Source: Diphasiastrum complanatum (taxonomy: Eukaryota; Streptophyta; Lycopodiopsida; Lycopodiales; Lycopodiaceae). From it: a stretch of 64,000 nucleotides of DNA. The position numbers were made by a program, and so were the translations under genes. Location: contig CM055111.1 in the NCBI GenBank assembly GCA_029204225.1, positions 14,403,011 through 14,467,010 of the forward strand. Direction: 5' to 3'. Shown here in pieces: positions 57,913 to 64,000 of the stretch (positions within the stretch are counted from its first letter, which is position 1; every line of letters starts with the position of its first letter). The notes under the pieces were generated by a model. The model had not been told where the DNA came from, did not search any database, and was given only the letters and a program-made list of their open reading frames with translations.

Positions 57913-58234
57913 CATGCTTATACATGAGTTCTCTTGGGTTCATCTATCCATTGGTGCACAATCTTGATGATATCATGCAATCTTGTATGTATAATGCTCA
58001 TGTTTTGCTATTTTTGGATCCACACGTGGCAAATACAATACCTTACTATTATTTTATGGACAACAACATTATTTTGTCATATATTTGATGTTCAATCAAG
58101 ATCTTATTGAGTTTGTATCTCTTTCATTGAGTAGATGCTGATTTTTTACATTGCAAATGGTGTAAATTGCGTTGTCTTCATAACCAAAGGTCAAGGGATG
58201 ATTTTGGATCTTAAATGATCTTAAATTATTCACA
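57684..58234 (+). repeat. Copia LTR, copy 1 (551 bp)
   Basis: It matches 59386-59927 along its length: tgtgggaaag..taggaggtcgag, attcaaatttgaatgtt, a TATA box (tataaaa, 57814-57820), a CT microsatellite, ttggatccacacgtg, ccttactatta and a shared end ttcacagt. The 70 bp before it (from 57615) also match the 70 bp before copy 2, so it looks like the 3' LTR of the element carrying the 55-57.5-kb frame. Its right end directly abuts RT sequence of another copy. Confidence 0.8.
57848..57908 (+). repeat. (CT)n tract, about 61 bp, in LTR copy 1
   Basis: An almost pure CT dinucleotide run starting about 28 bp after the TATA box, that is, at the expected transcription start of the LTR. Confidence 0.9.
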
Positions 58235-59325
58235 GTTGGTGGCTAAAGGATATGCACAAGAACATGGTATTGACTATGATTAAACCTTTGCACTCGTGGC
58301 AAAGATGGTAGGCATTCGGGTCATCATCTCTCTTGCAACTCTTTTTGGATGGGATCTATGACAATTGGACATAATTAATGCATTCCTGATTGGTGATATT
58401 GAGGAGGAAGTATACATGGAGCAACCCGAGGGCTACATCTCACATGGCAAGCTAATCATGTTTGTTTTCTACAAAATAGTATGGGATTAAGTATGCACCA
58501 AGGAATTGGTATGCTAAGCTCAACACATTTCTACTTTCTCAAAACTTTGTTATGAGTGAGTATGATCATTCACTATATTTTAGATTTCTTGGAAATTATG
58601 TTACTATTCTTCTATCTATGTGGATGATATCATATTGAGTGAGGTAATGAAAGATCCTTCGAGGACATTACTCTCTATAGGAAGCTAGTTGGTTCAATCA
58701 TATATCTAACCATCACAAGACCTGATCTAAGCTATTGTGTTGGTATATTAAGCCCATTTATGCAAGATCCTAGTGAAGAGAATTGGAAGCTAGGCAGGAG
58801 GGTATTGAGATACATTATGGGAATAAGAGATTTTGGCATTGTCTACAATCGATCATCACCTAACTTGTTTGGATTTTCAGATTCAGATTTTGTAGGAGAT
58901 CAAATGGATAGGAAGTCCATAAGTGCACATGCTATCTTTATAGGTGATGGAGCTATATCATGGATGTCGAAAAAGCAAGCTACTATCTCATTGTCAACTA
59001 TGAGGCCGAGTACAAAGCACTTACATCATGCACAAAGGAGATGTTATGGATCAAAAGGATGTTGAAAGATCTTCACTTGCTGAATTTTTCAGAGAGTCCA
59101 ATCATCTTTTTTGACAACCTATTAGCCCAAAGATTGGCAAGTAATCCTGTCTTTCATGCGAGGAGAAAGCATATTGAGGTGGCATATCATTTTGTGAGGG
59201 AACCAGGTATGGAAAAGGAGGTGGAGCTTCAACATGTCTCATCAAGGGAATGTGTAGCTGATATCTTCACCAAAGCACTTGAAAAAGAATTGCTTACAAA
59301 GCATAGAACATCACTTGGTGCTTAG
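58235..59325 (+). pseudogene. Copia reverse transcriptase and RNase H fragment
   Basis: The frame opens LVAKGYAQEHGIDYD, a stop, TFALVAKMVGIRVIISLATL and NAFLIGDIEEEVYMEQPEGY, then NWYAKLNTFL and the catalytic YVDDI (58617-58631). A deletion near 58640 removes the thumb region. Then come YRKLVGSIIYLTITRPDLSY, RRVLRYIMG, and RNase H (SDSDFVGDQMDRKS, ISWMSKKQATISLS). A frameshift near 59000 leads to EAEYKALTSCTKEMLWIKR, HIEVAYHFVRE and ECVADIFTKAL. It is truncated at its 5' side exactly at LTR copy 1. Confidence 0.9.
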
Positions 59326-59385
59326 AGATAAACTTTATAGAATTATTTTTAATCTAAGTTCATTTGAATTACCACTTTTGTAAAG

Positions 59386-59562
59386 TGTGGAAAATGTAGT
59401 AGGTCGAGTTTTGGAAGATTCAAATTTGAATATTTGGAACATTGAATCTAGCCTACATTGTGAGTCTTTAGATCTAGAAGTTTCCTATTGTTGATAAGAT
59501 TGGAGAAGGACATCCAAATAGGGTATGGACCTGTTATAAATAGTGTACAAGCGTGGGGAGAG

Positions 59563-59615
<53 letters not shown>

Positions 59616-59927
59616 CATTCATGAGTTCTCTTTTGGTTCATATATCCATTGGTACACTATAGTGTTGATATCTTGCAATTTTGTGTGTAGAATGCAATTG
59701 TATGTTTATTATTGGATCCACACATGTGAAATATAGTACCTTACTATTATTGTACAAATAGAAAATTTATTTTATCATATATTTGATGTTTGATCAAGAT
59801 CTTGTTGAGTTTGCATCTTCTATGTGTAATTGATATTAGATTTCTACATTGTCAATGGTGCTAGATGTGTTGTAGTTCATAGCCAAAAGGGAAATATTGG
59901 GTCTTAGTGATCTGATATTTCTTCACA
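59386..59927 (+). repeat. Copia LTR, copy 2 (542 bp, 3' LTR)
   Basis: It lies just after the pol stop (SLGA, TAG at about 59324). TATA box tataaata at 59535-59542; the end TTCACA at 59922-59927 matches copy 1. The many substitutions relative to copy 1 show that the two are not a freshly inserted pair. Confidence 0.8.
59566..59611 (+). repeat. (CT)n tract, about 46 bp, in LTR copy 2
   Basis: The run begins about 25-30 bp after the TATA box, the same position as in copy 1 but shorter. Confidence 0.9.
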
Positions 59928-62220
59928 GTATTTGGCCTCATTTGATTTGAGATTAGCATTGAATTCAAGAATAAAGTATTGATGCAAAATCTTTGTTATA
60001 TTAGCCTTGCCAATCTTGATATGTCTAATTCTAAAGATTTTGATAACATGGTTATTAGAATATTAATGTCGAGTTTATGTTGTTGTACAATTACTTTGAA
60101 TTGTTATTTGTCGAGTATTGTGTGCTCGCAATATTTAATAATGGTAACAGGCCTAAATGTCCTGTATGATACCAAAGGGTGCAAGCAACCCCTATACACC
60201 GTTTGTATTCATTGTCTTGTTCATTCAATAGAGAGGAGTGGAGAAGATTGTAACGACTATGTTGTGTCTTATTCTTCATGTCTGATTTCTCTGTCGTGAT
60301 CCTAGTTCATTGGTTAATGGATTAGATGAGTGATGATTACACACATTGAATGTGATTGCTTCTAATTGTTGTAATCTCCTTTAAGTTATCCAATATGGTA
60401 TCATAGCCATTGTTAATGGCTACCATGCTTTAATCCTTGTATAAAAGAGAGGATGTGAATGCTTGTGTGCAGATTTGTGTTATTTTTCTGTGAATGCCAG
60501 TAAATGCATCGTATCTGCTTGTATGCACTAATTAGTGGGGTGCAACCATCTGTAAATGCAAAGCATTACAAGTGTGATCCTATTACTTGTGGAAAAGAGA
60601 GGATAGATTACATTTCTTTACTGGTGCATGTGCAGCAATTGGGTGTCTTTGAAAGAAGGTTGAAGGACGGTGTTATCTAAGAGACCAAGGAATGATGAGC
60701 AGACAAGCCCTCAGAGCGAGCAAGCCGACAGCTAGTCGCTTATCTGCATTTCGGATGCAGAGGTCTCTCAGGCTGTCTCTCACTTGCATTTAGAAACAAG
60801 CATATCTTGGCGGGGTTTGTAGAGGCAGTATGTCTGATGATGTTCATCACTTCGAGAAGTTTCAGATTGCAAGAAAGCGGATTAGGAGAACCTTGACATG
60901 CGTCTTCTTTCCATGCTTGTGATTCTTTGCAAAGTTTTTTTATTTGAGAAAGCCTTCCTATCTTGAGCAGTTGAAGAGGAAATTTGAGAACGAAAAGTTT
61001 CTGTAGCACTTCAACGATGATACAACTGACTTGTTGCTACATTGTTCAGTAAATTGACTTCCATTTTACCTGCCGGTAAATCTACCGCCATGAAACTTGA
61101 TGACTTAGTTTTTCGTTCGGGACACTACTTAGCACGGTGCCCGGGTTTATTGCAAAGAAAACACAAGAGAGGATTTAATTCGTGGCTGGTTGCTAGCATC
61201 TGGTGCAATCAACGAGCGCCAACATTGATTCAAATCAAAGAAAAGATTTGAATATGGGCAGTGCACCGTGAGCGATGGAGCGATCAAGAGCAGCAAATGT
61301 TGAACTGGTCCAATTCATAGCGATCCTCTAACGGGCTGTGAAGAATGCAGTGATGATGGGCTGGCGGATTTTGCAAAGGTTTGTGGTCCTTTGAAAAACC
61401 TTTCCTGCGGCTCTTGTGGATTTGGAACCCGTGGCCTCAATGACTTACTCCAACATTATGTACTTTTGGAAGATCTGAGTGAGATGAAGACGTGAAGGCC
61501 TACATCACTGATCCAAACGGCTGTTCTAATGTCTGCCACAGATGGGACGATGGAACTGATCCAGAGATGGCAGATTGAAGCGACCTACATTTTTTGACAA
61601 ATCGATCCAAACGGCCGATGTGATCCACAGAGGATCATAAGCCAGGCAATAGTGCGAGCTAGAATAAGCATCCTTCGAACGACAAGCAACGATCGACATA
61701 TGAAGAAGAAGAAACCTTCATTCTTCTTGGCTGACGCGTGAAGGAGATGAAGGAGAACATCGGAGGCAAAATGAGAGTGATGGGACCGACAAGGTTAATT
61801 CTTTGGTGGTTACCTTTCAAAGTTTTTAATGGTCACTTTTAAAAAGATTTGGGATTGGGTCCCTAAGGGCCACCCTTCAATCTTAAGACTGTCCCTCTGT
61901 CTCAAAAACAATGGAGAATAGAAAACAGAGGCATAATTTCACTTGGAAAATCCATTTCTGTTCAAACGAAAAGCATATAGTCTCTTGCAACACTGTTTGA
62001 GCTACGCTGTGAACTAAAAAAATTTCAATTTGGACTTCGGCAGAAAAAGATATTCACAATTGAAGTTAGTGACCTCCGAAAAAGCTAAGGACAGCTTTAC
62101 ATTTTACTAGCTAAGCTACGTTATTTCCTATTTGCGGTGATGTCTTATGCCCTCTCCTGCAATTACGTGATCTAACTATGTTTAACTAATAAAATGGGTG
62201 ATAAAAACATTCTCTTATTG
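59928..62220. other. Spacer without recognised gene
   Basis: A PBS-like tggtatca occurs at 60396-60403, followed by agcc, with no gag behind it. A TATA-like tataaaagag lies near 60438. A related phrase ctgatccaaacggc/cgatccaaacggcc recurs near 61510 and 61604. No frame has family motifs. Confidence 0.4.
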
Positions 62221-62224
62221 CCGG

Positions 62225-62332
62225 AAGGATGGCACCAACTATCCAATTTGGAAGTTTAAAATGAAAAATCTTCTAATGTGTTGTGGGTATTTTTTGCACA
62301 ATAATAAACAAGTGGGTCCCACCACTTAAAAA
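62225..62332 (+). pseudogene. Copia gag N-terminal relic (DUF4219-like)
   Basis: The frame reads KDGTNYPIWKFKMKNLLMCC, then GYFLHNNKQVGPTT and a stop. L(D/N)GTNY..WK..M..LL is the conserved start of Copia gag. An upstream ATG (62192) is in another frame, so the copy is decayed. No UBN2 region follows. Confidence 0.65.
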
Positions 62333-62639
62333 CTGTTGGCCAGCCTTACCTAGTGGGCCCCGCCACAGTACATTGTAAGTAGGGTAATAAGTGCGAGGGC
62401 ACTGGCATCCTGCGCGTGTAAGCCCAACCCAATGAGCACAAGTAGCAAGTTGTAATTCCTAGGAATAAGAGACTAGGAGCTTAAAACTCTAAATACAACG
62501 ATCAGAAGCATAATCAAGCCAACAAGGAGCTCATCTGAAGGATGGATGTCAGATAAACCCATCTAAATCATGAATTTCTTCAACAAATAGTGGCAAGGTA
62601 GAAGTTTTGGTTATATCCTCTTGCATGTCACCGAACTCC

Positions 62640-63512
62640 ATGGAGGACCATAACAGCCTACCAGTCTATTTTGTGGAGGATCCTAAGGAAAATCTATTAC
62701 CAGTGTATGTCTATTAACTTAGAGGCGATGACGTATTGCACTCGTCGGTAAGATACTATGGATGCAGAGGAAAACACCATCGTGCTGAATGTCCACATCG
62801 AGGGGATCCATCAACATTTGATCCCTTGTGTTCACAATGCGGAGTTAATCATCCATGCCAAGATTGTTCGATGAGAAATTCACAAATAGCCGGGAGGCAT
62901 TTGGCCTATGTAGACCAACATGCATCTGTGGTGACCCTTCCACCTCGAACGTACTACAAAAGAAAAATCCTAGTGCCACCAGGTTATGAAACGAGTGATG
63001 AAGAGGACAATCTGGCAAAAGTCCCAAAGTACGGAAAGATACCCTCGGACAAACAAGTAAAACCATCACAGAAGACAGAGATGGTAGAATCCATCACGCC
63101 AATGGTAACTGAGGAAGTCAAGAAATTGGCAACCGATGAAGTCCAGCGGATTTTACCAAGCCTCTTGGCGCAATCAATGCAAAGAATTCTTAGTGATGAA
63201 TTACAAAGGGGCCTAGTGTCAACGGAGCGACGAGAAGACAATCTAGCACAAGATCCAAGGAAAAGTGCAATCATGCAGCCTTCAACGGAGAAGTTCAATG
63301 ACCAAGAGAAGACTAAAGTTGATGATTGTCCCTCAACGAGCAAGATTCAACCAAAGTCTAATTGTTCCACAATTCAACAGACCCCCAAATCAACGCCAAT
63401 TCGGGGTATATCCATTCTTCAAAGGCCAAATCCAGGGAATCCAAGCCCAAATAGGCCTCCAGTACAGCAAGCACCAATGCCTACAATGACAAAGCCTGTC
63501 CTCAATCTATGA
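62640..63512 (+). CDS. Cys/His-rich, proline-rich ORF of unknown type (gag-like)
   Basis: From ATG at 62640 the frame reads MEDHNSLPVYFVEDPKENLL up to an in-frame TAA at 62715. It then stays open for 265 codons. A Cys/His cluster (YYGCRGKHHRAECPHR, then LCSQCGVNHPCQDCSMR) resembles retroviral zinc knuckles, with the first Cys of the CCHC replaced by Tyr. Next come a basic/acidic hinge, a helical segment (EEVKKLATDEVQRILPSLLA, then QSMQRILSDELQRGL) and a Pro/Ser/Gln-rich tail. After the stop at 63512 the +1 frame continues (MILTVEESRQVMAYFEYLDI, then QETINVLASFPNM) to a donor-like GTATGC at about 63608. No RT, protease or LTR was recognised nearby. It could be a retroelement gag or a damaged host gene. 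Confidence 0.4.
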
Positions 63513-63608
63513 TATTGACTGTTGAGGAAAGTCGTCAGGTTATGGCATACTTCGAATACCTGGACATACAAGAGACTATAAACGTTTTGGCCTCTTTTCC
63601 AAATATGG

Positions 63609-64000
63609 TATGCTCATGTCTTGGTGTATGAGTAGAGATCCGAATTGTAGGTCAGCAGAGACTTTCAAACAAACCTAATTGAAAACCAATATTACTGATA
63701 AAATGCATATCATAAATCGATTAAAACCCTAACAAGTTGCTTCAACCTTACTTAGACATCCACAAATGTACTAACAAGCATATGAAATGTGACAATGCCA
63801 TAGTCAAGTCAAAACACAACCAATTATATTAGAACAAAGTCAAAACCCAACCAACTAATTGTGCTTTCTACATCTAATTACATAAATCTTTTATTCTCAT
63901 TGGACTCCTAATGTCCCTGATTTTAAACATGAAACACATTTCTTATCTTTTTCGGCTCATCTCCGTATATGCAAAACCAGGCACAAAATTAATAATCCTT
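63609..64000. other. Window end, no gene recognised
   Basis: AT-rich; possibly intron or 3' sequence of the preceding ORF. A repeated phrase, aagtcaaaac.caaccaa, occurs twice near 63806 and 63838. Confidence 0.4.

Noticed and set aside
60396..60408. Copia primer-binding site (TGGTATCA then tagcc)
   Set aside because: It deviates from TGGTATCAGAG after eight bases, and no gag or LTR partner was found around it.

Overview
This is land-plant nuclear DNA. It is AT-rich, with split genes bounded by GT/AG introns, two recognisable host genes whose introns are swollen by repeats, and many decayed plant transposons (Copia LTR elements, CACTA/En-Spm, hAT, a tRNA-derived SINE, MITEs). Long introns (2.2 kb and 6.7 kb) and nested element relics point to a large, repeat-rich genome. 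The sequence alone does not place it in a lineage. There is no sign of bacterial, organellar or CRISPR content.

Layout. 0-2.6 kb: repeat-like spacer. 2.65-8.8 kb (minus): a complete clade-D-type PP2C protein phosphatase gene, four coding exons, 356 aa, with a putative lipid-anchored N terminus, a probable 5' UTR intron, a telo-box cluster and a G-box upstream. 9-16 kb: spacer with a palindromic MITE, a diverged LTR and a minus-strand Copia relic (LTR, primer site, gag joined to an RT fragment). 16-21 kb: spacer holding one unrecognised single-exon minus-strand gene with a TATA box at 19.3-19.9 kb. 21.4-28.4 kb: a decayed CACTA element, with a plus-strand TNP2 transposase pseudogene interrupted by a Copia fragment and an oppositely oriented decayed ORF. 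28.9 kb: a SINE with a clear target-site duplication.

34.5-43.7 kb (minus): an EMSY-like/ENT-domain gene in six recognised exons. Its largest intron holds LTR-like sequence and a truncated hAT transposase pseudogene, and the Agenet/Tudor exon expected in this family was not found. 46.8-50 kb: a hAT-type MITE with a perfect 8-bp duplication, a decayed Copia LTR/gag, and two more elements with related ends. 50.9-51.7 kb: a 454-bp tandem duplication. 53.0-53.5 kb: a minisatellite. 54-60 kb: a cluster of three Copia relics, one carrying about 2 kb of mostly open but unrecognised reading frame where integrase and reverse transcriptase should be. 62.2-63.6 kb: a Copia gag relic, then a Cys/His-rich, proline-rich ORF of unknown type.

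The two host genes are unrelated in function: a probable membrane-associated Ser/Thr phosphatase, and a chromatin/immunity-type ENT protein. Most of the rest is mobile-element debris. The observations most worth following are the unexplained ORF region of the Copia element at 55.5-57.5 kb, the CACTA-Copia chimeric frame, the small elements with intact target duplications, and the missing Agenet exon.
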